DNA of 14,348 nucleotides from positions 1 to 14,348 of the forward strand of contig JAFWOP010000124.1 in NCBI GenBank assembly GCA_017545365.1, in the 5' to 3' direction. This DNA is from Bacteroidales bacterium. GTDB lineage: Bacteria; Bacteroidota; Bacteroidia; Bacteroidales; P3. The translations under genes and the position numbers were made by a program. Each line of letters starts with the position of its first letter. Within the stretch, counting starts at the first letter, position 1. Below are positions 1 through 7,600 of this stretch, piece after piece. Under the pieces are notes generated by a model. It saw nothing but the letters and a program-made list of their open reading frames with translations, searched no databases and was not told where the DNA came from.

Positions 1-2
1 AC

Positions 3-134
3 TACTACCTCCACCGCTCCACCAATGCCTCTGCCGAACAACTCAACTCTAAAATCAAGGCTTTCCGCAAGTCCCTGCGTGGTGTCCAAGACCTCAAATT
101 CTTTTTCTTCCGCCTGTCAAAAATCTACGCCTAA
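3..134 (+). CDS. IS transposase, C-terminal end (partial at window edge)
   Basis: Reading from base 3 gives 43 codons and a TAA stop at 132-134. The peptide contains RSTNASAEQLNSKIKAFRKS, followed by RGVQDLKFFFFRLSKIYA at its C-terminus. This is the wording seen at the very end of Bacteroidota DDE transposases of the ISL3/ISAon1 type, where the last catalytic Glu lies in the 'NASAE' helix. The protein is cut by the window edge, so the DDE core and the left end of the element are not visible, and it cannot be said whether the element is intact. It is next to a mobile-element protein relic, which fits an accessory region. The family call rests on remembered sequence patterns; that it is a transposase end is fairly secure, the exact IS family less so. 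Confidence 0.72.
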   Translation, partial: YYLHRSTNASAEQLNSKIKAFRKSLRGVQDLKFFFFRLSKIYA

Positions 135-159
135 ACACAGGTGTTTGCAGCTGAACCGT

Positions 160-221
160 TTTTTCGCCTCAGCAGACGAACTTGTTCGTATGCTGAGGCT
201 TATCGAAAAATGCATTTTTTT
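160..221 (+). terminator. Strong hairpin with T-run between convergent genes
   Basis: GCCTCAGCA (166-174) pairs with TGCTGAGGC (191-199), and inside it ACGAAC (176-181) pairs with GTTCGT (184-189) around a two-base loop, giving 15 bp interrupted by one G/A mismatch. Outside a five-base bulge, TTTTTC (160-165) can pair with GAAAAA (205-210). Seven T residues follow at 215-221. It lies 25 bases after the transposase stop and faces the end of the minus-strand gene, so it is probably the terminator of the insertion sequence; it might instead be part of the element's end. No typical terminal inverted repeat can be assigned because the other end is missing. Confidence 0.6.
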
Positions 222-262
222 AGCCATCTTCTGATTGCAAAAATAATAAATTTTTCCGTATG

Positions 263-2065
263 TCAGTGGTCTAAATATTGGGGAGTATTATACTGCGTGC
301 GATGCACCTCTTTTGACGTGTACACGTCCGCATTCAGCGGCCCACTCTTATGCGGCTTCGACACCTCCCCCTGGCTCTTCATCCCCTCCTCAAACTCCTT
401 GGCAATGCCCGTCATCTTTCCTCTACGCTCTAACTCATCCACGGCAAATTGGCGCACAAAACTGTCGTCATGCTCCTTCAGCCGCTCCAACACCTCTTCG
501 GGAGCATCCCTCAACGCCTGCTTCAGATTATAATGAGCCTTTTCCTGTTTCTCTTTGGTGTCGCCGTAGTCGGGTTGCCCCCCGCTATCGTCCTTCAGCC
601 TCCTCTCCCATATCTTATTCACCGCCGCATCCTTCTTCACCACATCCTTCACCAGCGCGTCAATCTTTTTCACCTGCCCCTGCTTGCGTGCCTCCTGCTT
701 GGGCTGCTCTGTCGTTTCCTCTTTCCCTTGACTTTTCCCCTCGACATTTCCACCCTCATTTTCAACACCCTCCGCAGAAACTTCACTTCTTACAAACTCT
801 CCGTCCTTGTATATGTTCCTGCGATTTAAGCTCCCGTCGGGGTTGTACACCTCCAGCACTCCGTCCTCCTTGCCATCCTTGTAATGTCTGCGCTGCCTCA
901 GCACACCATCGATGTATTCCTCTTCAACACCGTCCTTTTCGCCGTTCTTGTACGTCACCTGGTACAGCAGCCTCCCCTCTCTGTCGTAAACCCTGCTGGC
1001 CCCGTCAGGCACCCCCTCGGCATTGTAGTTGGCTATCGTCTTTCCACCGCCAGAATTTGCGGACTCCACCATATACGAACCGTCATCGTAACGTGTCGTC
1101 CTACTCTTACCCAGCACAAAATGGCTATCTTCCTCAATCTTGACAACTTTTTTACCTCCCTCATTCTCACCACTTTCCGAACTTTTTTCACTTTTTTTCT
1201 CGCTATGTGCCGATTTCTTCGTATCTTTGCCAGCGGAAAGCGTAGGAGCGTTCATGCTGGTCGAGGGAGTTGTGCCGCCCTGTTCTCCCGAGAGCGATGC
1301 TCCATCAGTTTCGGCAGACTGATTAGCCGTAGTATGGCGACTATACACAATATTCTTGTTAGCACCGTAGGAATGCTTGAATATTCCTGCGGTGTTAATA
1401 TTCCAATAGGTACCGTCACCCGACAACTCCACCATCAAAGTGTTGTTGTGCCTGTCTGTCAAAATAAGCCTGTAAGTCTGATTCCCATTCCTGTCTTTGC
1501 CCTCCATGATGAGGTCATAGTTCTTGGCGACCTCCTCGACAAAACTCACCACCGACTTGTACCCAGCCTTTCTTATCTGGTCTCCATGCCGTGCCTCTAT
1601 ATGCACAAGGCCGTAACCGTCATTGGACTGCGGATTGGTGATAATACCCTCGCTCAACAAAATCGGTGCTGGGGTCAGCCCCGACTCGGCATCGACCCTG
1701 CCAAACTCAATACTGCCGTCCGATGTCAGGACGAACTGGCGACCGTTCTCGTCCACTTCGTCCGATAATTGATAACTTGGTGCTACTCCCGTTTCATCTT
1801 CTCCCACTCCTCGCGTATCAGCTTGCGGAGTTGTAGTTTGCTCACCCTGCTGCCCTTGCAGCGTTCCAGCACCCTCTTCTCCAAGAGCGCCATGGTCTGT
1901 TTCTGCTGTTCGTTCATTGTCCTGTGGTATTATATTGTTGTAATAATCTTCCTCGCTCATGCCGTTCACCGCTGCCGCCTGTTGCTCCATGTACTGCACC
2001 CATGCGTCATACTCGTCCCGCGACACTCCCAACAGCTCATGCATGTACTCGTCCTCTGCCGCCAA
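263..2065 (-). CDS. Polyvalent mobile-element protein: PBECR-like nuclease domain plus MORN-type repeats
   Basis: A 600-codon frame; its first possible start is TTG (2065), the next ATG is codon 8 (2044), and neither has a convincing ribosome site. Residues about 118-243 resemble the barnase/EndoU/colicin E5-like (PBECR) nuclease domains of phage and conjugative-element polyvalent proteins: TPAPILLSEG, then YGLVHIEARHG (H155, R159, H160), a helix (SFVEEVAKNYDLI), then strands with LILTDRHNNTLMVELSGDG and YWNINTAGIFK. Residues about 245-310 are a Ser/Glu/Lys-rich linker. Residues about 325-425 hold three or four MORN_2-type repeats of roughly 23 residues (YKNGEKDGVEEEY, YKDGKEDGVLEVY, YKDGEF), as in YwqK-family proteins. 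A charged linker and a helical tail (about 465-565) follow. There is no signal peptide or membrane segment. The normal protein is probably much longer, with this as its C-terminal part. The domain call is from remembered patterns; activity is unproven. Confidence 0.6.
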   Translation of the reverse strand: MAAEDEYMHELLGVSRDEYDAWVQYMEQQAAAVNGMSEEDYYNNIIPQDNERTAETDHGALGEEGAGTLQGQQGEQTTTPQADTRGVGEDETGVAPSYQLSDEVDENGRQFVLTSDGSIEFGRVDAESGLTPAPILLSEGIITNPQSNDGYGLVHIEARHGDQIRKAGYKSVVSFVEEVAKNYDLIMEGKDRNGNQTYRLILTDRHNNTLMVELSGDGTYWNINTAGIFKHSYGANKNIVYSRHTTANQSAETDGASLSGEQGGTTPSTSMNAPTLSAGKDTKKSAHSEKKSEKSSESGENEGGKKVVKIEEDSHFVLGKSRTTRYDDGSYMVESANSGGGKTIANYNAEGVPDGASRVYDREGRLLYQVTYKNGEKDGVEEEYIDGVLRQRRHYKDGKEDGVLEVYNPDGSLNRRNIYKDGEFVRSEVSAEGVENEGGNVEGKSQGKEETTEQPKQEARKQGQVKKIDALVKDVVKKDAAVNKIWERRLKDDSGGQPDYGDTKEKQEKAHYNLKQALRDAPEEVLERLKEHDDSFVRQFAVDELERRGKMTGIAKEFEEGMKSQGEVSKPHKSGPLNADVYTSKEVHRTQYNTPQYLDH

Positions 2066-2219
2066 CGTAGGCTTGCTCTATGCGGCTGTTTGCTATGTAG
2101 CCGTTGATGTCGCCTTGGCTGTAAACGCTGCCCAGCATCGCCAACGCTGCGTTCACGCCTGCCATCGCGTCAGTCTCGTCAAACTGCACTCCTTCGTGCG
2201 AAAAAGTCCAATGAATAAT
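2037..2219 (-). pseudogene. Upstream fragment of the polyvalent protein in another frame
   Basis: Directly upstream of the 600-codon frame, the minus strand is open in a different frame, reading HWTFSHEGVQFDETDAMAG, then VNAALAMLGSVYSQGDINGY and IANSRIEQAYV. It then runs out of phase into GGRGRVHA and a TGA at 2037-2039. The composition (acidic, Ala-rich, protein-like) suggests real coding sequence, and the switch to the lower frame near 2060 would join EQAYV to AAEDEYMHELLG. A frameshift in a decaying gene, or a sequencing error, is the simplest reading. The alternative is two genes with an 8-base overlap (ATG at 2044-2042, TGA at 2039-2037). No start codon can be proposed, and coding character fades toward the ATPase stop at 2254, so the true 5' part appears to be missing. 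Confidence 0.5.
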
Positions 2220-2253
2220 TCTATATGGGGAAATAATAAAAATGCTGGTGCCG

Positions 2254-3429
2254 TCAATACAGTAATCCGAACGTCCATAATGGTATGGCTATTCCGTAGC
2301 CGTATTCTATATCGTCTTTCACGATATGACCGTTGGGAATGTCCTCAATCTGTCTGGTTCCTTTCTTCTTGCCTCCAACTTCGAAGGTGTGGTCTCCGAT
2401 CACGAAGTCCGACAACTTGGATGAGATTACATCGCCGACTACTCGCGTTTGGTTGTAGAAGAAGGTCTCACGGAGATTGCCAGTGTTGGTGCTGTCAGCT
2501 CCGAGCACATACATGATATTGGTGTTGTCCAAATAGATTTTTTCCACCTTCCCAAGGCTTCGCAGGCCACCTGTCTCATCACGCAGCTGCCCTATCATGC
2601 CGGCACGCTCCATATAGAGGAAGTGGTCGGGCAACACGTTGCGGCTGACACCTATGGCATTGGCAATGCTGGAATAGTCGGGCTTGAAAGGTGCACTCTG
2701 TGCCACAATACCCATCAGGCGGCGCAGCTTGCGTCCCGTGGATACGGACAGGCGGGCGTATTGAGGAATGTCGGTCTCCAGGGTTTGGGTGATAATCTGG
2801 TCGATACGTGATTGGTAAGCACCTTCCTTACTGAAAGGATAGTAGCCGTCGTGCAGATATTGGCGGAAAGGGGGGAGAGGGTGTGGTAGGATAGAGCTGT
2901 CCACTTTGTTGTTGATGACCTCTTCCAAGGTGTATCGTGGCATCTTGATGCCGTGAAACATCTCTAGGTATTCGCGGAACGAGAGCCCCTGCATGGTGTA
3001 CATCACCGCACGACGGCTTAGGTCGGCCTGCCCTTTAAGTACGTCAAGAACGGAGGAACCGGTAAAGACTACATAGAGGGTTGGATGACCATCGTAAATG
3101 TTCTTCAGTTCGGTTGACCAGTTTTCATATTTGTGTATCTCGTCGATGTATAGATGTGTGCCGCCTTCCTTCATCCAAGACGATGCCACCTCCGCCAACG
3201 TATGCTGGGCAAAATAACTGTGGTCGGCTGAGATGTATAGTGCCTTTTGGCGTTCTTTTTCAAAAATAATGTGTTGTTTTATAAGGGTCGTTTTTCCCAC
3301 ACCACGTGGGCCTACAAGCCCGAACATCCGTAGTGACCAATCAATTTCGGAATGCGTATGGCGCACAAAATCAACACTTGTTATCGCCAATTGCTCGCGC
3401 ATGAACTCTATTAAGACATTGTCAATCAT
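2254..3429 (-). CDS. AAA-type ATPase with DUF4143-like C-terminal half
   Basis: A 391-residue cytoplasmic protein of the AAA_14/DUF4143 group, common in Bacteroidota in many copies and of unknown function. The ATG at 3429 is chosen because the longer frame (to 3501) would run through the promoter. Residues 40-48 are Walker A (GPRGVGKTT), 93-100 Walker B (LYIDEIHK), 121-126 a sensor strand (VFTGSS), and 137-140 LSRR, a likely arginine finger. Residues about 235-283 read as a winged helix-turn-helix (DYSSIANAIGVSRNVLPDHF, then ERAGMI). The C-terminus (D341, E350-VGG-K354, ending IPLWTFGLLY) matches the usual nuclease-like fold end of the family, so the gene looks complete. It stands alone, next to mobile-element remains, with no partner gene visible. 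Its promoter carries twin palindromes. Confidence 0.9.
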   Translation of the reverse strand: MIDNVLIEFMREQLAITSVDFVRHTHSEIDWSLRMFGLVGPRGVGKTTLIKQHIIFEKERQKALYISADHSYFAQHTLAEVASSWMKEGGTHLYIDEIHKYENWSTELKNIYDGHPTLYVVFTGSSVLDVLKGQADLSRRAVMYTMQGLSFREYLEMFHGIKMPRYTLEEVINNKVDSSILPHPLPPFRQYLHDGYYPFSKEGAYQSRIDQIITQTLETDIPQYARLSVSTGRKLRRLMGIVAQSAPFKPDYSSIANAIGVSRNVLPDHFLYMERAGMIGQLRDETGGLRSLGKVEKIYLDNTNIMYVLGADSTNTGNLRETFFYNQTRVVGDVISSKLSDFVIGDHTFEVGGKKKGTRQIEDIPNGHIVKDDIEYGYGIAIPLWTFGLLY

Positions 3430-3458
3430 TAGGTGTAATGTATTTCTGTTCGTGGCTG

Positions 3459-3490
3459 CAAAGATACGTGTTATTTCTGATATGCACAAA
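3459..3490 (-). promoter_or_regulatory. Bacteroidota-type promoter of the ATPase gene
   Basis: On the minus strand TTTG (3490-3487) and TATCTTTG (3466-3459, consensus TAnnTTTG) are separated by 20 bases, the normal spacing of the -33 and -7 elements of the Bacteroidota primary sigma factor. Transcription would start near 3453, leaving a leader of about 24 bases before the ATG at 3429. The -33 element lies inside the nearer 18-bp palindrome. Confidence 0.75.
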
Positions 3491-3500
3491 AAAAAGTGCA
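3483..3500. promoter_or_regulatory. Palindromic operator candidate, copy 1
   Basis: TGCACAAAAAAAAGTGCA: 5-bp perfect arms around an 8-base A-tract. It covers the -33 element of the ATPase promoter, so a protein bound here would be expected to block RNA polymerase. The A-tract spacer suggests a bent or narrow-groove site read as a dimer. Which protein binds is not known. Confidence 0.5.
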
Positions 3501-3515
3501 ATCAAAGCGTAAATT

Positions 3516-3533
3516 TGCACTAAAAATTGTGCA
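3516..3533. promoter_or_regulatory. Palindromic operator candidate, copy 2
   Basis: TGCACTAAAAATTGTGCA: the same TGCAC-N8-GTGCA layout as copy 1, with an A/T-only spacer, centred exactly 33 bp (about three helical turns) further from the ATPase gene. The two copies would therefore face the same side of the DNA, as expected for cooperative binding. Confidence 0.5.
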
Positions 3534-3610
3534 CATTGCGTTATCGTAGTACAATGATGTCTAGGGGCAACGTGTGGTTTTGGGGGACTCATGGATTGGC
3601 CCAAAAACTC

Positions 3611-3656
3611 AAAAAGCAACGCTGCAAAATATTTTGGAATACTATTTTGCAGCGTT
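3611..3656 (-). terminator. Terminator of tRNA-Ser
   Basis: AACGCTGCAAAATA (3618-3631) and TATTTTGCAGCGTT (3643-3656) form a perfect 14-bp stem with an 11-base loop. Read on the minus strand it begins 8 bases after the tRNA discriminator base and is followed by GCTTTTTGAGTTTTTGG, giving T-runs after the stem. This is a good rho-independent terminator for the tRNA gene and separates it from the ATPase promoter. Confidence 0.8.
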
Positions 3657-3663
3657 ACTCGAG

Positions 3664-3748
3664 CGGAAAGAGAGGGATTCGAACCCCCGGACCCTCGCAG
3701 GTCAACGGTTTTCAAGACCGCCGCATTCGACCGCTCTGCCATCTTTCC
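3664..3748 (-). tRNA. tRNA-Ser (anticodon UGA)
   Basis: The minus strand gives an 85-base tRNA. The acceptor arms GGAAAGA (3748-3742) and TCTTTCC (3671-3665) pair fully, with discriminator G at 3664 and no encoded CCA. The anticodon stem GCGGT/ACCGT holds the loop CTTGAAA, so the anticodon is TGA (3714-3712), decoding UCA and related serine codons. There is a variable arm of class II length between it and the T arm (GGGGGTTCGAATCCC), as required for serine. The T loop has TTCGAAT. Short frames crossing this gene on both strands are not genes. Confidence 0.97.
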
Positions 3749-3797
3749 TATTGGTATCGACTGAGTTGCACGTTTTTCTGCTTCCTCAATGGATATG

Positions 3798-3805
3798 CAA
3801 AGATA
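3798..3805 (-). promoter_or_regulatory. -7 element of the tRNA-Ser promoter
   Basis: TATCTTTG on the minus strand matches TAnnTTTG and is identical to the ATPase -7 box. It would start transcription near 3792, about 44 bases before the mature tRNA. A clear TTTG box about 20 bases upstream is not present, only a T-rich stretch, so the -33 element is weak. Confidence 0.6.
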
Positions 3806-3932
3806 CTACTTTTTTTTGAATGTGAAAAATATTATTTGTGAAGTGCTTGAACTATCAATACGGCGGAGGGGTAAGGAGGGCAAAATGTGTTAAATAATAA
3901 TGGGGATGGGGCAAGTATTGAATTATTTTTCG

Positions 3933-3940
3933 TATATTTG
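3933..3940 (+). promoter_or_regulatory. -7 element before the acyltransferase gene
   Basis: TATATTTG fits TAnnTTTG. The predicted start near 3946 leaves a leader of about 46 bases to the ATG at 3993. A consensus TTTG at the right distance is not seen; an ATTG at 3917-3920 is too close. This box decides the start codon: the frame open from 3900 would include the promoter itself. Confidence 0.55.
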
Positions 3941-3992
3941 CAGTCTGTTAAAAGACCTGTTTTTATCAATTAAGATAATTATATATTTGATA

Positions 3993-4559
3993 ATGAAAAG
4001 GATTTGGATTTGGCTGGTGAAGTTGTGTGGTTGGCACTTCGATATTCCGAACACGAAAGAGCGTCCGGAAATACTGCATTGCGTGGTTGCTGTGGCTCCC
4101 CATACGAGTGTGGCGGACTTTTTTGTTGGTGCTGCCGTGCTCTTTGCCGCAGGCTCTAATCCCCGCATTTTTATCAAGAAGGAGTTCTTCAATTTCATCA
4201 CGTCGCCGATACTGCGCAGCATGGGTGCCGTGGCGGTGGACCGCGGGAATAGAAACAACGGCTTGGTGAACCGTGCGGTGGAGGTACTGACCGACAGACA
4301 GGATGTGTGCGTGGTGGTGACCCCAGAGGCCACCCGCAAGCCGGTGAAGCGCTTTAAGAGGGGCTTCTATGAGATTGCCCTCCGCGCCAACGTGCCGATT
4401 GTCTTGGGCTATATGGATTTCAAGACCAAGCAGGCGGGCTACGGCCCTACGCTGTACCCCACGGGCGACTACGATGCCGATGTGAATAAGATGCTGGAGT
4501 TTTTTGCCCCCGTGCATGCCAAGCACCCCGAAGGCTGGTACTGGGCTGGCTCCAATTAA
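3993..4559 (+). CDS. Lysophospholipid acyltransferase-like protein (PlsC superfamily)
   Basis: A 188-residue protein expected to transfer an acyl chain to a lysophospholipid-type acceptor at the inner face of the cytoplasmic membrane. It has the catalytic HX4D motif (H37-TSVA-D42), the acceptor-binding stretch around FIKKEFFN (60-67) and VDRGNRN (82-88), and the third block TPEATRKP (110-117), where most relatives have PEG. A hydrophobic/aromatic N-terminus (IWIWLVKLCGW) may associate with the membrane. It matches the short Bacteroidota subgroup of the family, ending soon after KHPEGWYWAGSN. It is divergent from the tRNA, with its own -7 box, and 98 bases before purL. The acceptor (lysophosphatidic acid, ornithine lipid or other) cannot be read from sequence, so no symbol is given. 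Confidence 0.87.
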   Translation: MKRIWIWLVKLCGWHFDIPNTKERPEILHCVVAVAPHTSVADFFVGAAVLFAAGSNPRIFIKKEFFNFITSPILRSMGAVAVDRGNRNNGLVNRAVEVLTDRQDVCVVVTPEATRKPVKRFKRGFYEIALRANVPIVLGYMDFKTKQAGYGPTLYPTGDYDADVNKMLEFFAPVHAKHPEGWYWAGSN

Positions 4560-4596
4560 TTGAGAATTGAGAAATTGTTACTGCACCCGGATTACT

Positions 4597-4628
4597 CTAA
4601 CCCCTAACCCATAATAGCCCCCTAACCC
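4597..4628 (+). repeat. Three CTAACCC repeats upstream of purL
   Basis: CTAACCC occurs at 4597-4603, 4604-4610 and 4622-4628, the first two being adjacent. They occupy the middle of the 98-base gap before purL, where no consensus promoter box is seen. A low-complexity spacer is as likely as a protein-binding site. Confidence 0.35.
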
Positions 4629-4657
4629 ATTTAAACGAATTAACGAATTCAAATGAT

Positions 4658-7600
4658 ATGATTAGACGTATTTTTGTTGAGAAGAAAGCCGCCTTTGCCA
4701 TCGTGGCAAAGGAGCTGCAAAATGAGATGACACAATATCTGGGCATCGACTCGGAACAGGTCCGTGCGCTGATACGTTATGATATAGAGAACCTCTCGGA
4801 CGAGACTTACGAGAAGGCCAAGGTGACGGTGTTCTCGGAACCGCCAGTGGACGACCTATACGAGGAAGATTTTCCGCATGAGGAGTCGGACTTCGTGTTC
4901 ACGGTGGAGTATCTGCCCGGCCAGTTCGACCAGAGGGCCGACAGTGCCACCCAGTGCGTCTGTCTGCTCAACCCCGCGGAGGAACCCATTATCCGTTCGG
5001 CCACCACTTATGTCATCAGCGGCAGCCTCAGCGAGGAGCAGCGTGAGGCGGTGGTGAAGCATTGTGTCAACCCGGTGGACAGCCGCGTGACCGATGCCGC
5101 CAAGCCTGACACCCTGGTGGAGCACTATGACGAGCCAGAGGATGTGAAGGTGTTCGACGGCTTCAAAGATATGGCTGAGCCTGAATTGAAAGAACTATAC
5201 GAGAGCTTGGGGCTGGCGATGACCTTCGCCGACTTTAACCATATACAACGCTACTTCCACGACGAGGAACAGCGCGACCCCAGTATGACCGAGATACGGG
5301 TGCTGGACACCTACTGGAGCGACCACTGCCGCCATACCACCTTTGCCACCGAGCTGACCGATGTGCAGTTCGACGAAGGGTACTACCGCCCCCTAATTGA
5401 GGGTGCTTTCCAACAATATCTGGCCGACCACAAGGCTCAGTATGAGGGACGTGACGACAAGTATGTCTGCCTAATGGACATTGGCACCCTTGCCGCTAAG
5501 CGCATCCGCAAGATGGGACTGCTTAACGACCAGGAGGTGAGCGATGAAATCAACGCCTGCAGCATTGTGGTGCCGGTGAAGATGGACGGCAAGACGGAGG
5601 AGTGGCTGGTGAACTTCAAGAACGAGACCCACAACCACCCCACCGAGATTGAGCCTTTCGGCGGTGCTGCCACCTGCTTGGGCGGCTGCATCCGCGACCC
5701 GTTGAGCGGCCGCACATACGTCTACCAGGCCATGCGTGTGACCGGTGCTGCCGACCCCACAAAGCCTTTGTCGGAGACCCTGCCGGGCAAGCTGCCCCAG
5801 CGCAAGATTGTCACCACTGCCGCCCACGGCTATAGCAGCTATGGCAACCAGATAGGTCTGGCGACGGGCTTGGTGAACGAAATATACCATCCCAACTATG
5901 TGGCCAAGCGCATGGAGATTGGCGCGGTGGTGGCAGCTGCCCCCCGCCGCCAGGTGAAGCGGCTGACCAGCGACCCGGGCGATGTGGTTATCCTGCTGGG
6001 TGGCCGCACAGGACGTGACGGCTGCGGCGGCGCCACAGGTGCCTCCAAGGCCCACAACACCGCCTCGCTGACCACCTGTGGAGCCGAAGTGCAGAAGGGT
6101 AACGCACCCACTGAACGCAAAATCCAGCGCCTTTTCCGTCGCGAAGAGGTGTCGGGGCTTATCAAGAAGTGTAACGACTTTGGCGCGGGCGGCGTGAGTG
6201 TGGCCATTGGAGAATTGGCCGACGGATTGCAAATCAATTTGGACAAAGTACCCAAGAAATATGCCGGGTTAGACGGCACGGAGCTTGCCATCAGCGAGAG
6301 CCAGGAGCGTATGGCAGTGGTGGTGGACTCGAAGGATGTGGACAAGATGCTGCAGTATGCCGACGAGGAAAACTTAGAGGCGGTGGTTGTGGCCACCGTT
6401 ACCGAAGAACCCCGCATGGTCATCACTTGGAGGGGTAAGGAGGTGGTAAACCTCAGCCGCCGTTTTATCGACACCAATGGTGCCCATCAGGAGACTGCCG
6501 TCAAGGTATCCCTGCCCGGCGAGAAGGACCAGTCCAAGTCCGAAGGCACGGTGAAGGAACGCTGGCTGAAGAACCTGTCAGACCTCAACGTATGCTCGCA
6601 GAAAGGGCTGGTAGAGATGTTCGACAGCACCATTGGGGCTGGCAGCGTGGTGATGCCCTATGGCGGCGAGACGCAGATGACCCCCACTCAGAGTATGATA
6701 GGTCAGCTGCCCACCCTTACAGCCAAGTGCAACACGGTGACTATCATGAGCTACGGTTTTGACCCTTACCTGAGCAGCTGGAGCCCCTTCCATGGAGCCG
6801 CTTATGCAGTGGTGGACTCGGTGGCCAAAGTGGTTGCAGCCGGTGGTGATGTGTCGAAGATACGTCTCACTTTCCAAGAATATTTCAAGAAACTGGGTCA
6901 GGATCCCTACCGTTGGGGTCAACCCTTCAGTGCCCTGCTGGGTGCGTATAATGCACAGATGGGCTTCAAGCTGCCCGCCATCGGGGGTAAGGACTCGATG
7001 AGCGGCACCTTCAACGACATCGACGTGCCGCCGACGCTCTGCAGCTTTGCTGTGGGCATCAGCGACATGAAACATGTGGTGACGCCCGAATTGAAGAAGG
7101 CGGGCAACTACCTCTACCTGCTGGAGGTAAAGCCCGACCAGATGGATATGCCCAACTACAAGATGCTGACCGCCATGTACAAGGTGGTGCGTCAGGCTGT
7201 GGGCCGTGGCGCGGTGAAGTCAGCGTATGCTGTCGGGTTCGGCGGCATCGCCGAGGCAGTGAGCAAGATGGCCTTCGGCAACAGGCTGGGTGTGGAGTTC
7301 GACAGCCGTTTCCCTGTTGACGAGCTGTTTGAGAAGAAGTACGGCTCACTGGTGGTGGAGGTGGAGAACTGTGGCGAGCTGCCGGCGGTGGCACGCCGCA
7401 TCGGCTGCGTGACCCCCTCAGATGGTAAAGGCGCAGCTGTCTTCACCGTAGGAGGTGAAACAATTACGATGGACGAGATGCTGAAGGCTTGGACCAGCCG
7501 GCTGGAGGACATTTTCCCCACAACGAGTGGCGCAGCGATGCCTCAGCTGCCGCGCAAGCCCTATTTCAAGGCACAGCATATCTATCAGAGTAAGCACAAG

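Noticed and set aside
884..1768. Plus-strand 294-codon frame and others at 141-533, 313-1143 and 449-829
   Set aside because: All lie opposite the 600-codon minus-strand gene, whose product has recognisable repeats and domains; the plus-strand products are low in protein-like patterning (His/Cys/Ser-rich, no motifs).
3578..3606. TTTTGGG/CCCAAAA inverted repeat between the tRNA terminator and the ATPase promoter
   Set aside because: Only a 7-bp stem with a 15-base loop and no T-run or link to a gene; likely chance next to a real terminator.
3422..3742. Minus-strand 106-codon frame starting [11 protein letters not shown], and plus-strand frames at 3527-3841 and 3574-3819
   Set aside because: They cross the tRNA-Ser; such peptides are well-known by-products of translating tRNA genes.
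3900..3992. 31-residue N-terminal extension of the acyltransferase
   Set aside because: It would contain the -7 promoter box at 3933-3940, and the family's conserved region starts after the Met at 3993.
5471..6232. Long minus-strand frames within purL, pepD and gpsA (for example 5471-6232, 7673-8431, 10125-10664, 10722-11195)
   Set aside because: They are antisense to confidently identified genes and follow from the GC-biased third codon positions of those genes.
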